Source: Natrialbaceae archaeon
Lineage (GTDB): Archaea > Halobacteriota > Halobacteria > Halobacteriales > Natrialbaceae
DNA: 46,945 bases
Assembly: GCA_003559215.1 (NCBI GenBank)
Contig: PWMF01000070.1
Coordinates: 1 to 46,945, forward strand
Direction: 5' to 3'
Each line of letters opens with the position of its first letter. Position 1 is the stretch's first letter. Below, one piece after another: positions 1 through 7,415 of this stretch. The notes under the pieces were generated by a model. That model was not told the DNA's origin. It did no database searches and saw nothing but the letters and a program-made list of their open reading frames with translations. Both the position numbers and the translations under genes were made by a program.

Positions 1-168
1 GTATGTGTCTGTGCGTTCCACTGACAGCGTATGTGTCTGTGCGTTCCACTGACAGCGTATGTGTCTGTGCGTTCCACTGACAGCATATGTGTCTGTGCGT
101 TCCACTGACAGCGTATGTGTCCGTGCGTTCCACTGACGGCGTGTGTGTCCGTGCGCTCGACGGAGACC
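1..168. repeat. 28-bp direct tandem repeat, about six units
   Basis: Units start at 1, 29, 57, 85, 113 and 141. The first three are identical, the fourth differs only at its first base, the fifth has two changes and the sixth is decayed in its second half. Each unit carries GTGTCTGTGCGTTCCACTG. There are no spacers and the period is not a multiple of three, so this is neither a CRISPR array nor an obvious coding repeat. The array is cut by the window edge, so its true length is unknown. The graded decay towards the right suggests this is the array's boundary. Confidence 0.93.
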
Positions 169-486
169 GGCGTCGTCACTGGTCGACGTGACGTCACAAT
201 AATTCCGTGTTGTGGGCCGGGCGTCGCCTCCAAAGTCCCCCTACCCGGGAGACCGCCCGGCGTCCATCACGTCCTTTCGGAGCCTCCGACATAAGCTTTC
301 TCTTGACTTACCAGTTCGGGTGAGTGAGGGCGGAGCCGACGAGTACCGTCGATCTTCCCGTCGTGATCGGTCGAGGCGACCAGACGCCGCTCGTCAAACG
401 CGGTAAGCGGCGACGGACTCGGATCGGACGACCTCGGCCCTCGGTTCCGCGTCCTCGAGCGATCCTCGATTTCGATCGGTAGCCGG
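169..486. other. Intergenic spacer, no gene seen
   Basis: No reading frame here has haloarchaeal protein character; the short frames are rich in arginine and serine, as expected from antisense or noncoding GC-rich DNA. A 10-bp perfect palindrome GTGACGTCAC lies at 188-197. Nothing else is recognised. Confidence 0.6.
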
Positions 487-1356
487 CTAATCGGTCCGTC
501 CGCCGAACGCATCGGCGATCACGGCGGCATCGCGAGTCTCGGCGACGTCGTGGGTCCGGACGAGGTCCGCACCGCGCTCGATCGCCATCGCGGTCGCCGC
601 CAGGCTCGCCGGCAGTCGGCCCTCGGTCTCCCGACCCACGAGGTCGCCGAGGAAGTTTTTCCGGTTGATCGAGACCAGCATCGGCCGCTCGAGCGAGCGA
701 AACTCCGCGAGTCGGCGGAACGTCTCCCGATCGTCCTCGAGGGTCTGGGCCTCGCTCCAGCCGCCGAAGGCGGGGTCGACGAGCGTTCTGTCGGTGAGGC
801 CGTTCTGTTTCAGCGCCTCGTACACCTGATCGACGTACTCCGCACGTTCGGCCCACTCCGGGGACTTCCGAGCGGCCCAGTCGGTTTCCTCGACCGCGCC
901 GGGGCGTTCGAGATCGGGCGGGCTGGCCATCTTCCCGACGGCAGCGTCGTGGGCCTCACAGACGGCCGGCATCTTCGGATCCGCGAACCCGCAGACGTCG
1001 TTGACCATGTCGAACCCCCGTTCGAGGGCCGCGTCGGCGACCTCGTGGTACCGGGTCTCGATCGAGAAGATCGCCTCACTCTCGACGCGATCGATCGTCT
1101 CGCAGGCGACGTGGAGCCGCTCGAGTTCCTCCTCGGCCGAGAGCACCTCGAGGCGCTTGTTCGCCGACTCGAGGCCGACGTCGACGATGTCGGCGCCCTC
1201 GCCGATCAGTTCCTCGTCCACGTACTGGGCCGCCTCGCCGGGGTCGTCGTAGACACTCGGATCGTACGGCGACTCCTCGCTGACGTTCAACACACCCATG
1301 ATTCGGGTCGGATACCCGTCACCGATCCCGAGTCCGGCCGCGTCGACGCTGTGCAT
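487..1356 (-). CDS. folP: Dihydropteroate synthase-like protein
   Basis: Pterin-binding TIM-barrel protein of 289 aa. In folate (or archaeal pterin) biosynthesis, DHPS condenses a dihydropterin pyrophosphate with p-aminobenzoate. Residues 20-29 (MGVLNVSEES) match the family's N-terminal GVLNVTPDSFSDGG-type motif. The central FDMVNDVCGF and the C-terminal GADLVRTHDVAETRDA motif are also characteristic. The first motif is altered (SEESPYD instead of TPDSFSDGG), as in haloarchaeal members, so the precise substrate is uncertain. I chose the ATG at 1356 because the frame upstream of it is basic and lacks family similarity. The gene lies 117 bp downstream of orc1/cdc6 on the same strand and may be cotranscribed. 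Confidence 0.85.
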   Translation of the reverse strand: MHSVDAAGLGIGDGYPTRIMGVLNVSEESPYDPSVYDDPGEAAQYVDEELIGEGADIVDVGLESANKRLEVLSAEEELERLHVACETIDRVESEAIFSIETRYHEVADAALERGFDMVNDVCGFADPKMPAVCEAHDAAVGKMASPPDLERPGAVEETDWAARKSPEWAERAEYVDQVYEALKQNGLTDRTLVDPAFGGWSEAQTLEDDRETFRRLAEFRSLERPMLVSINRKNFLGDLVGRETEGRLPASLAATAMAIERGADLVRTHDVAETRDAAVIADAFGGRTD

Positions 1357-1473
1357 ACCGCCACTGAGGAAGCGAGGTAGAAAGCTACCGCGGTCCCGGC
1401 GAACGGCGACCGGAAAGTGCGTCGGCCGATGGGAAAACGAGGACACGGGAGCGGACGACCGCGAATTTCGCAC

Positions 1474-2703
1474 CTACGAGCCGTCCTCGAGCGGGGCCAG
1501 CCGCGAGTCCCGAAGCAGGACCTTCTTGACGATGACGGGGTTCTCGAGCAGGCGGTGTTTCGCGTGGGCACCACGGCCGCGCCCTCGACCCTCGCGTTCG
1601 GACTGGATGACGTTCAGGAAGTTCTGCTCCTGGAGGATCTCCTGGACGCGCCGTTCCGAGAGGACGTCGAAGCCCAGCCGACGGGCGACCTCCTTGTACT
1701 GATTGTAGATGATCTTCGTTGGGAACTCCTTTTCGGTGCTGTTCTCGGTCAGAATCGTCAGCGAGTAGAGGATCGCCTTCGCCTGCTGGGGCGAGCCCTC
1801 GATGAGTTCGTTGAACCGGTCGGCCTCGGTCTTCTCCTTGGCGTCGCGGACGTGATCCGCGGTTACGCGGTTGTCGTTCTGTTTTTTCGCGATGCGGCCC
1901 GCGTTCCGGAGGATATCGATCGCCTTGCGCGCGTCGCCGTGTTCCTGGGCCGCGAGCGCGGCCGTCAGCGGGATCACGTCGCCCGAGAGCACCCCGTCGT
2001 GGAAGGCGTCGCGGCGCTTCTCCAGGATCTCGACGAGCTGGTTGGCGTCGTACGGCGAGAAGACGAGCTCGTCTCGCGAGAGGCTCGACTTGACCCGTTC
2101 GGAGAGGTGATCGGGGAAGTCGATCTTGTTCGAGATACCGATGATCCCGATGCTCGAGTCCGAGATCCGGCGGTTCTCACCCGCGCGCGAGAGCTTTCGG
2201 AGCACCTCGTCGTCCTCGAGCATGTCGATCTCGTCCAAAATGACGATGGTGACGTCCGTACAGCGATCGACGGCCTGCCAGAGCCGTTTGTAGTAGTCGC
2301 CGGTTCCCAGCCCGCGGTCGGGAACAGTGATCCCGCTTTGCTCGGGGTCGTTGACTAACTGGGCGATCGTCTTGACGATCGAGGCCTCGGTGTTCTGTTC
2401 GCCGCAGTCGATGAAGTCGTAGTTGACCGTGACGTCGTCGCGTTTGGCCTCCGAGATAACCCGCTTTGCCACCGACCTCGAGATCAGGGACTTGCCTGTT
2501 CCGGTCTTGCCGAAAATGAAGAGGTGGTTTGGCTCGCTGCCGAATATCGCGGGGTTCAGGGCGTCCGCAACGCGTTGCATCTGCTCGTCGCGACCGACGA
2601 TCCGGTCCGGGCCGGGCAGGTGCGTGATCTCGAGCAGCCGCTCGTCGGCGAAGATCGGATCGTCGTATCGGAAGAGCGGATCGCGGTCGTCGTTCGCGGA
2701 CAT
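1474..2703 (-). CDS. orc1: Orc1/Cdc6 family replication initiator
   Basis: AAA+ ATPase of 409 aa that binds origin recognition boxes and starts chromosome replication. Walker A is GKTGTGKS at residues 65-72, Walker B is ILDEID at 155-160, and a sensor-1 stretch ISNK is at 190-193. The region after about residue 300 fits the C-terminal winged helix that contacts ORB DNA and ends in a basic GRGRGRGAHAKHR segment. The length is normal for the family. The start is the ATG next to the origin region (2704-3500), the arrangement seen for active haloarchaeal origins, where each origin is paired with its own orc gene. Haloarchaea carry many orc paralogues; whether this is the one for the main oriC1 cannot be decided from the window alone. 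Confidence 0.96.
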   Translation of the reverse strand: MSANDDRDPLFRYDDPIFADERLLEITHLPGPDRIVGRDEQMQRVADALNPAIFGSEPNHLFIFGKTGTGKSLISRSVAKRVISEAKRDDVTVNYDFIDCGEQNTEASIVKTIAQLVNDPEQSGITVPDRGLGTGDYYKRLWQAVDRCTDVTIVILDEIDMLEDDEVLRKLSRAGENRRISDSSIGIIGISNKIDFPDHLSERVKSSLSRDELVFSPYDANQLVEILEKRRDAFHDGVLSGDVIPLTAALAAQEHGDARKAIDILRNAGRIAKKQNDNRVTADHVRDAKEKTEADRFNELIEGSPQQAKAILYSLTILTENSTEKEFPTKIIYNQYKEVARRLGFDVLSERRVQEILQEQNFLNVIQSEREGRGRGRGAHAKHRLLENPVIVKKVLLRDSRLAPLEDGS

Positions 2704-2754
2704 TGCAGTACACCGTGCCTTCCGACCGAACTGAAATAAAGGTATGGAGATCGG

Positions 2755-2766
2755 TCGCGGATGTAA
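2755..2766 (+). repeat. Mini-ORB (partial origin box)
   Basis: TCGCGGATGTAA matches the right half of the strong boxes exactly but lacks the C-run. It lies about 50 bp upstream of the orc1 start codon, so it could also serve autoregulation of orc1. Confidence 0.55.
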
Positions 2767-2881
2767 ACCGCCCGCGTGGTGGCTTCAGCAGGACAGATAC
2801 GGAGGGTTAAAAGAGACGGCCGATATCGCCGGCCTCGCGCTTGTGAGGAGACGTTCGGAGCGTGGGACCGTTCGACGGGCA

Positions 2882-2900
2882 CCCCCCTCGCGGATGTAAC
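2882..2900 (+). repeat. Origin recognition box 1
   Basis: CCCCCCTCGCGGATGTAAC, identical over 19 bases to the box at 3056. The six-C run is the complement of the G-string that distinguishes haloarchaeal ORBs. Confidence 0.85.
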
Positions 2901-3055
2901 TGGTTCCCAGCGCGTCTCCCCCGCGGAAACCACCGACGGCTCTTCCGACCGAGACGGTAACCCGGAGCTTGAAATCGTGTATCGTTGCTCGAGAGGTCAG
3001 GGATCGTCATATCGGCGTTTTAGGATGATGTCGTCCGATTCGCTCGGGACACACA

Positions 3056-3074
3056 CCCCCCTCGCGGATGTAAC
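3056..3074 (+). repeat. Origin recognition box 2
   Basis: CCCCCCTCGCGGATGTAAC, preceded by GGGACACACA, an extension also present (as GGGGACACA) before the inverted box at 3196. The match therefore extends to about 28 bases. Confidence 0.87.
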
Positions 3075-3141
3075 GGCGAACAGGTGGGTGGGCTCGAGCT
3101 GAGAGCCGAAAATCGCCCGCTTTTCTCGCTGAGAGTGGGTA

Positions 3142-3165
3142 TTTACAGCCGCGACGGAGGTGTGT
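3142..3165 (-). repeat. Degenerate origin recognition box
   Basis: Read on the minus strand it is ACACACCTCCGTCGCGGCTGTAAA. This matches the strong boxes apart from two changes in the C-run and one in the GAT triplet. It is oriented opposite to boxes 1 and 2. Confidence 0.65.
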
Positions 3166-3195
3166 AACCGAACAGAACCCCCACGCCCGTTCGGC

Positions 3196-3219
3196 GTTAC
3201 AAACGCGAGGGGGGTGTGT
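3196..3219 (-). repeat. Origin recognition box 3, inverted
   Basis: On the minus strand it reads CCCCCCTCGCGTTTGTAAC, with GGGGACACA before it. It differs from boxes 1 and 2 at two positions only (TTT for GAT counts as two base changes). It faces them, giving the inverted arrangement expected of an origin. Confidence 0.87.
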
Positions 3220-3288
3220 CCCCTCCGACCGCCGCGTTCGATCGGAACGACTCCCCTCGAGACCGCTCCAGCCGTCGACTACGGGAGG

Positions 3289-3313
3289 AAACAAACGAGA
3301 CCGGGGGGTCCCT
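3289..3313 (-). repeat. Weak origin-box-like element
   Basis: The plus strand has ACAAACGAGA followed by CCGGGGGG. On the minus strand this is a C-run followed by TCGTTTGT, recalling box 3 with a shifted spacing. It is the weakest member of the set and could be chance in GC-rich DNA. Confidence 0.35.
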
Positions 3314-3394
3314 CTCAGGGTCGCGACCGACGGACCGGAACTGTCACTCGAGTTGAACGGCGTCTCAGAGTTCGAGTACGGGATGTCCTTTCTC

Positions 3395-3500
3395 CCGCCC
3401 TACTTACTAGACTAGTCTACTCTACTACTATACAACCAACACAGACAATACAAATTGTACCTAAGTCATCTGTTGTAACTATTCTTAGTTAGCTGCTGTT
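3395..3500. other. AT-rich tract, candidate duplex-unwinding element
   Basis: Composition falls sharply here compared with the surrounding GC-rich sequence; I counted 20 G or C in the 60 bases 3421-3480. It lies beyond the inverted origin boxes, on the side away from orc1. In archaeal origins an AT-rich segment next to ORBs is where strands open. It could also hold promoter elements, though trmJ starts 300 bp further on. Confidence 0.6.
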
Positions 3501-3798
3501 TGTGACTTCAGCACCTATTGCATATATTGCACCTGTTTCAGATTAGTGAGTGTCCGATCTATGATGGGGCTCAACGAGTTCCGACACGGAATCTTCGAGA
3601 CGGCTCGGCCGACCGAATCGACGTGGCTCCCAACTCCAGTCCTCGAGTCGGCTCCCGCCCCGAGACGCGTTCGGGACCAGTCGACTTTTGCGAGCGGCCT
3701 CGCTACCGACGGTATGAACCGCCGACCCCAGTCTCCCCCTCGAGTCGACGCTCGCACTCGAGCACGCCGAAACACCCGCTATCAGTCACGTCCGAACC

Positions 3799-4578
3799 AT
3801 GACTGAGCCGGCCGAGTCGACTACGGACGGTCAGAACGCGACCCTCGACCGAACGCCGCCGGCGGTCGCCATCGTCGACGCGAAGACGCCGGGCAACGTC
3901 GGCACCATCGCCCGCGCGATGAAGAACTTCGGATTCGAGGACCTCCTGCTCGTCGATCCTCCGGAGCTCGACCCCGATGGCGAAGCCTACGGCTTCGCGG
4001 GACAGGCTCGAGACGATATCCTCCCGAACGCGACCGAGCTATCCTTCGACGAGCTCGCCGAAAACTACCACACGATCGGCTGCACGGCGGTCACGAACGA
4101 GGACGACCGCAGCCACATGCGCTACCCCTACTCGACGCCGGCCGACTTAGCCGAGCGACTGCCGACCGTCGAGGCGCCGACGGCGCTGGTCTTCGGCCGC
4201 GAGCGGGTCGGCCTCACGAACGAGGAACTCTCGCGAATCGACGAGATCTGTGCGATCCCCGCGAGCGAGGACTACCCCGTACTGAACCTCGGCCAAGCTG
4301 CGACGGTGACGCTGTACGAGCTTCGCACCCTCACGCTCCCCGGTAACGGAACGCAGCTACCCGATCTCGAGCGTACTCGAGCGCCGGAGCCGACCCTCGA
4401 CCGGCTCTACGGCCAGTGGGGCGCCCTGCTCGAGGAGCTCAACCATCCCGACGAGAAGCGCGACAAGACGATGCGGATGCTCCGGCGGGTGTTCGGCCGC
4501 GCGGATCTGACCGAACGCGAGGCGAACACGCTGCTCGGAATTCTCCGCAGAGCGACCGAGCGCCCCGCCGAAGACTGA
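3799..4578 (+). CDS. trmJ: tRNA (cytidine/uridine-2'-O-)-methyltransferase, TrmJ family
   Basis: SPOUT-class RNA 2'-O-ribose methyltransferase of 259 aa; in archaea TrmJ modifies position 32 of tRNA. Motif 1 is seen at residues 33-39 (NVGTIAR), motif 2 at 130-142 (LVFGRERVGLTNE) and motif 3 at about 153-172 (IPASEDYPVLNLGQAATVTL), which forms the trefoil knot and SAM pocket. A basic helical C-terminal tail from about 200 is typical of TrmJ. The ATG at 3799 places a short acidic leader before the conserved core, which begins near residue 21. The gene reads away from the origin and stands alone, with a minus-strand gene downstream. Confidence 0.92.
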   Translation: MTEPAESTTDGQNATLDRTPPAVAIVDAKTPGNVGTIARAMKNFGFEDLLLVDPPELDPDGEAYGFAGQARDDILPNATELSFDELAENYHTIGCTAVTNEDDRSHMRYPYSTPADLAERLPTVEAPTALVFGRERVGLTNEELSRIDEICAIPASEDYPVLNLGQAATVTLYELRTLTLPGNGTQLPDLERTRAPEPTLDRLYGQWGALLEELNHPDEKRDKTMRMLRRVFGRADLTEREANTLLGILRRATERPAED

Positions 4579-4678
4579 GATCCGTTCGCTATCGGAACAC
4601 GAACCCGTTCCCTATCGGAACAACGCTCGCTATCGAAAAACGAATCCGCGAGCGTGAATCGACCGGAGCTTCGTGGTT

Positions 4679-5377
4679 CTATCGATCCGGAGCGGCCCGG
4701 ACGGGTTTTCGACCCGAGACGCGTTCTACTGACGCCGGCGCGTAGCCGCCGTTCTCGGCGATCGTCCCGGTCCACCCGCAGTCCGGACAGGTCACCAGCC
4801 CCTGTCCGTCGACGAGCCGTTCATCGCAGTCGGGACAGCCCTCCGATCGCGGCGACGGCAACGTCTCGGCCCCGCCGTCACCGCTCTCGAGACCGTCTGC
4901 CTCCGCGTCGCTGCCCTCGCCGACGCCGATCGGTTCCACCGGTACGAGACTCTCGCCACACCGGATGCGGGCGATCACGTCCTCGGCCGTGATCGTCTCC
5001 TCGCCCGTCGAGTGGGGATAGACGGCGACCAGTTCGTCGTCGACGTAACACTCGAGACACAGCAGCGGAGTCACGAGGACCTCGCGGCGCTCATCGGTCA
5101 CCTGCGAGGTCGTCGTCCGGGTCCGGAACGGCGGCCGGATCGAGACGTTCCGCTGGTCGGCCCACTGTTCGAACCGATCGTAGGTCTCGAGGACCTCCTG
5201 GTAGGGACTGTTCTCGGAGAGTCGAACTTCCTTCGGCCAGCTCCGCACTAGCAGTTCGTCGATCGTTCCCTCCTCCTCGCAGGCGCGCAGGCTCTCGACC
5301 TGACTGTCGACCGGCTCGAGCAGCAACGGCGCCCGCACGTGGCACACCAGCGTCAGCGTTCGTGTCTGTGCGTTCAT
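4679..5377 (-). CDS. Uncharacterised haloarchaeal protein with C-terminal zinc ribbon
   Basis: 232 aa. The N-terminal two-thirds (residues 1-140) is a soluble alpha/beta domain that I do not recognise with certainty; it recalls haloarchaeal proteins annotated as HTH-domain or DUF proteins. Residues 150-180 are an acidic, flexible linker. The C-terminus carries two CPDC knuckles (Cys181/184 and Cys197/200), a classical zinc ribbon ending in GWTG. Two further cysteines (107, 110: CLEC) sit in the N-terminal domain. The ribbon suggests nucleic-acid or protein binding, but there is no direct evidence of function. The gene is single and convergent with trmJ, and is separated from the EamA gene by about 120 bp. 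Confidence 0.75.
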   Translation of the reverse strand: MNAQTRTLTLVCHVRAPLLLEPVDSQVESLRACEEEGTIDELLVRSWPKEVRLSENSPYQEVLETYDRFEQWADQRNVSIRPPFRTRTTTSQVTDERREVLVTPLLCLECYVDDELVAVYPHSTGEETITAEDVIARIRCGESLVPVEPIGVGEGSDAEADGLESGDGGAETLPSPRSEGCPDCDERLVDGQGLVTCPDCGWTGTIAENGGYAPASVERVSGRKPVRAAPDR

Positions 5378-5499
5378 ACTGGATCCCCTCCGTCGTGTGA
5401 GCTAGCCGACGTTATTTCGTATAAACCTTTGTGAGAGTACTTCTCGAGACGTTCGGTACCAATTACCGTAGAACGCGTCTCGTCGTCGGTATCGAGCCC

Positions 5500-6567
5500 T
5501 CAGTCGGCTCTCGGCTCCGGACTGACCGCATCGGTGTCATGGGGGACGCCGCCGTCGGTTCCGGCCTCGGCGGGAGGCGAGCGGCGAGTTTCGGTCGAGT
5601 TTCGTAGCGTCCGAATCCCTGTGGTCGGGCGTCGAAGCGCCTCGGGTCGACGTTCGAGGACGCGAGCGAGGTGGCGTCGCTTGATAACGGCGAAGCCGGC
5701 GAGGATCGTCACCAGTCCCAGTATCGTCAGCGAGTCGACGACGTATCCCAGTAGAACCCAGCTCACCCCGATCGCGACCGCGGGCTCGGCGTACCCCACC
5801 AGCGCGACCTGCGTCGGCCCCGCACGGTCGAGCAGCTGGAAGTACAGCAGGAAGGCGAACACGCTCGAGACGAGAGTCAGGTAAGCAAACGAGAGTAGCG
5901 CCGTCGGCGTCACGTCGATCGCGGCGACCGACTCGCCCCGAAGGGGCGCGCCGACCAGCAGCACCGCCGCGCCGACGAGCATCGCCCAGGCCTGCAGCGT
6001 CTCGAGGGGGAGGCCGGCGTCGAGCGGCCGTGCGAGGACGGTCCCGACCGCGAACGCGATCGCGGCGCCGAAGACGAGCCCCGCACCCAGCAGGAGCTCG
6101 GTGTCGAGTCCCGTCGGTGAGGGACGAACGACGGCGACGACCCCGATCAGGCCGAGCACGAGCCCGACGACTCCGGCGGACGACAGTCGCTCCCGCGGCA
6201 GGATCGCGCCGGCGAACGCGGCGGTGAGGATCGGCGCGGTGCTCGCGACCGTCGCCGCGATCGCACCCGGGACGTACAGTTCGCCGACGTACAACAGCGC
6301 GTGGTAGAACGCGATGAGGAAGATCCCGGCGACGCCGACCGAGAGCCACTCGTTCCGACCGGCGGGTCGGAGCCGGTCGGTTACGACTGCCGCGTAGCCG
6401 AAGACGATCAGCCCCGCGACGCCATAGCGGAGCCCGGCGAACAGCAGCGGGGGTACGTACTCGAGGCCGATCTCGATCGCGACGAAGGAGGTTCCCCAGC
6501 AGATCGCGAGGATCGAAAACAACACAAGATCTCCGTATCCAGACCGAAAGAGCGTACGTCGAATCAT
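5500..6567 (-). CDS. EamA-family (DMT superfamily) transporter
   Basis: 355 aa integral membrane protein with about ten hydrophobic segments in two EamA repeats (roughly residues 12-145 and 155-295). The N-terminal CWGTSFVAIEIGL motif and GLRYGVAGLIVF are typical of drug/metabolite transporters, many of which export amino acids or metabolites. The last 60 residues are a basic then acidic soluble tail. The substrate cannot be read from sequence. It is divergent from a broken Lrp/AsnC regulator 186 bp away; DMT exporters are often controlled by an adjacent Lrp protein, so loss of the regulator may change its expression. Confidence 0.9.
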   Translation of the reverse strand: MIRRTLFRSGYGDLVLFSILAICWGTSFVAIEIGLEYVPPLLFAGLRYGVAGLIVFGYAAVVTDRLRPAGRNEWLSVGVAGIFLIAFYHALLYVGELYVPGAIAATVASTAPILTAAFAGAILPRERLSSAGVVGLVLGLIGVVAVVRPSPTGLDTELLLGAGLVFGAAIAFAVGTVLARPLDAGLPLETLQAWAMLVGAAVLLVGAPLRGESVAAIDVTPTALLSFAYLTLVSSVFAFLLYFQLLDRAGPTQVALVGYAEPAVAIGVSWVLLGYVVDSLTILGLVTILAGFAVIKRRHLARVLERRPEALRRPTTGIRTLRNSTETRRSPPAEAGTDGGVPHDTDAVSPEPRAD

Positions 6568-6753
6568 AGAACGTTCGAAATCGATCGACGCACTTAGACC
6601 CTTCTACAACAACACTCTCGAGATCGGATGTAGAATCACACATATGAATCCGGTCCGAATCGAACCCCGAAAAGAGGGGACACCATTAGAGAAAGCTACA
6701 ACACCAGAGCTGCGAGTCGAAACACCGATGACGCTCTCGCCCGCACTCGAGGT

Positions 6754-7233
6754 ATGGACGAACGCGACGTGCGCCTGCTGAAGGCGATCGCCGAACGGGA
6801 AACCGGCAGCCCCGAGGCGCTCCACGAGGCGACGGGAATCCCGGTGTCGACGATCCACTACCGGCTCAACAACCTCCGCGAGGAGGGAATCATCGCCAAC
6901 GATCGCTACGAGATCGACCTCGAGAAGCTCGGCCTCGATGTCACGGTCATCGTCGAGATCCACGCCGACTAAAAGGGTTCCTACGAGGAGTTCGCGGACC
7001 GCCTGCTGACCGTCGAGGGGGTGACGAACGTCTACTTTACGATGGGCGAGACCGACTTCATCGTCGTCGCCCGCCTCAGCGAGAGTGGGATGGTCGAGCG
7101 ACTGATCGCCGAGTTCGAACAGCTCGAGGGCGTCGACCGCACCGACTCCACGTTCGTGATCTCGGCGATCGAGGAGCGGGAGGCTCTACAGAGCTACGAA
7201 CTGGAGACGCTGCTCGAGGAGCTTACGGAGTAA
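6754..7233 (+). pseudogene. Lrp/AsnC-family regulator interrupted by an in-frame TAA
   Basis: Together the two halves would give a normal Lrp/AsnC protein of about 159 aa. The first (6754-6969) is the N-terminal helix-turn-helix, with STIHYRLNNLREEGII as the recognition region. The second, in the same frame from 6973, is the RAM/AsnC ligand-binding domain (VTNVYFTMGETDFIVVARLS). They are separated only by TAA at 6970-6972, following HAD. Relatives usually have an aromatic residue here, so a TAC/TAT to TAA change is the simplest explanation. The downstream half stays open and shows no decay, so the event is recent or a sequencing error. A separate RAM-only product could start at the GTG at 7021. 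Its divergent neighbour is the EamA transporter. Confidence 0.85.
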
Positions 7234-7278
7234 CGTCGGGTCGGTGCTGTCCGCTCGTCGAGTCGGAACCGTCCAACC

Positions 7279-7296
7279 GCCGGGCCGAAGCCCGGC
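7279..7296 (+). terminator. GC hairpin with CGAA loop after the Lrp remnant
   Basis: GCCGGGC-CGAA-GCCCGGC, a perfect 7-bp stem with a four-base loop, 45 bp after the Lrp stop. No T-run follows, so termination is uncertain; it may stabilise the transcript's 3' end. Confidence 0.45.
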
Positions 7297-7353
7297 ACCA
7301 CCCGGGGGAGCCGCCAGTCCGTTCGAATTTCTCCGCCTCAACTCTGGGAATAG

Positions 7354-7391
7354 TTATTATCAATTGTCGCAATTAATGGAAATTATTATCA
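7354..7391 (+). promoter_or_regulatory. AT-rich promoter/operator region of the subtilase gene
   Basis: A direct repeat TTATTATCA occurs at 7354-7362 and 7383-7391. Between them is an inverted repeat AATTG-TCG-CAATT at 7362-7374. The whole block is AT-rich in a GC-rich setting and ends 25 bp before the ATG at 7416. The 7383 copy is well placed to be a TATA element for a leaderless or short-leader mRNA, with the symmetric element as a possible operator. Confidence 0.5.
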
Positions 7392-7415
7392 TCTTCTGAT
7401 TTGATTCCAAGATGC

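Larger units (their letters stand above)
2704..3500. other. Candidate chromosomal replication origin
   Basis: A gene-free stretch of about 800 bp between orc1/cdc6 and trmJ. It holds three strong and three weaker origin-recognition-box-like repeats. The plus-oriented copies (2755, 2882, 3056) and the minus-oriented copies (3142, 3196, 3289) face each other. An AT-rich tract follows at about 3395-3500. Each strong copy carries a six-C run, which corresponds to the G-string of haloarchaeal ORBs. The combination of initiator gene, inverted ORBs and AT-rich DNA is the standard haloarchaeal origin layout; that it fires is inference. Confidence 0.85.

Noticed and set aside
1..168. CRISPR array
   Set aside because: The 28-bp units abut directly with no spacers, and no cas gene is present.
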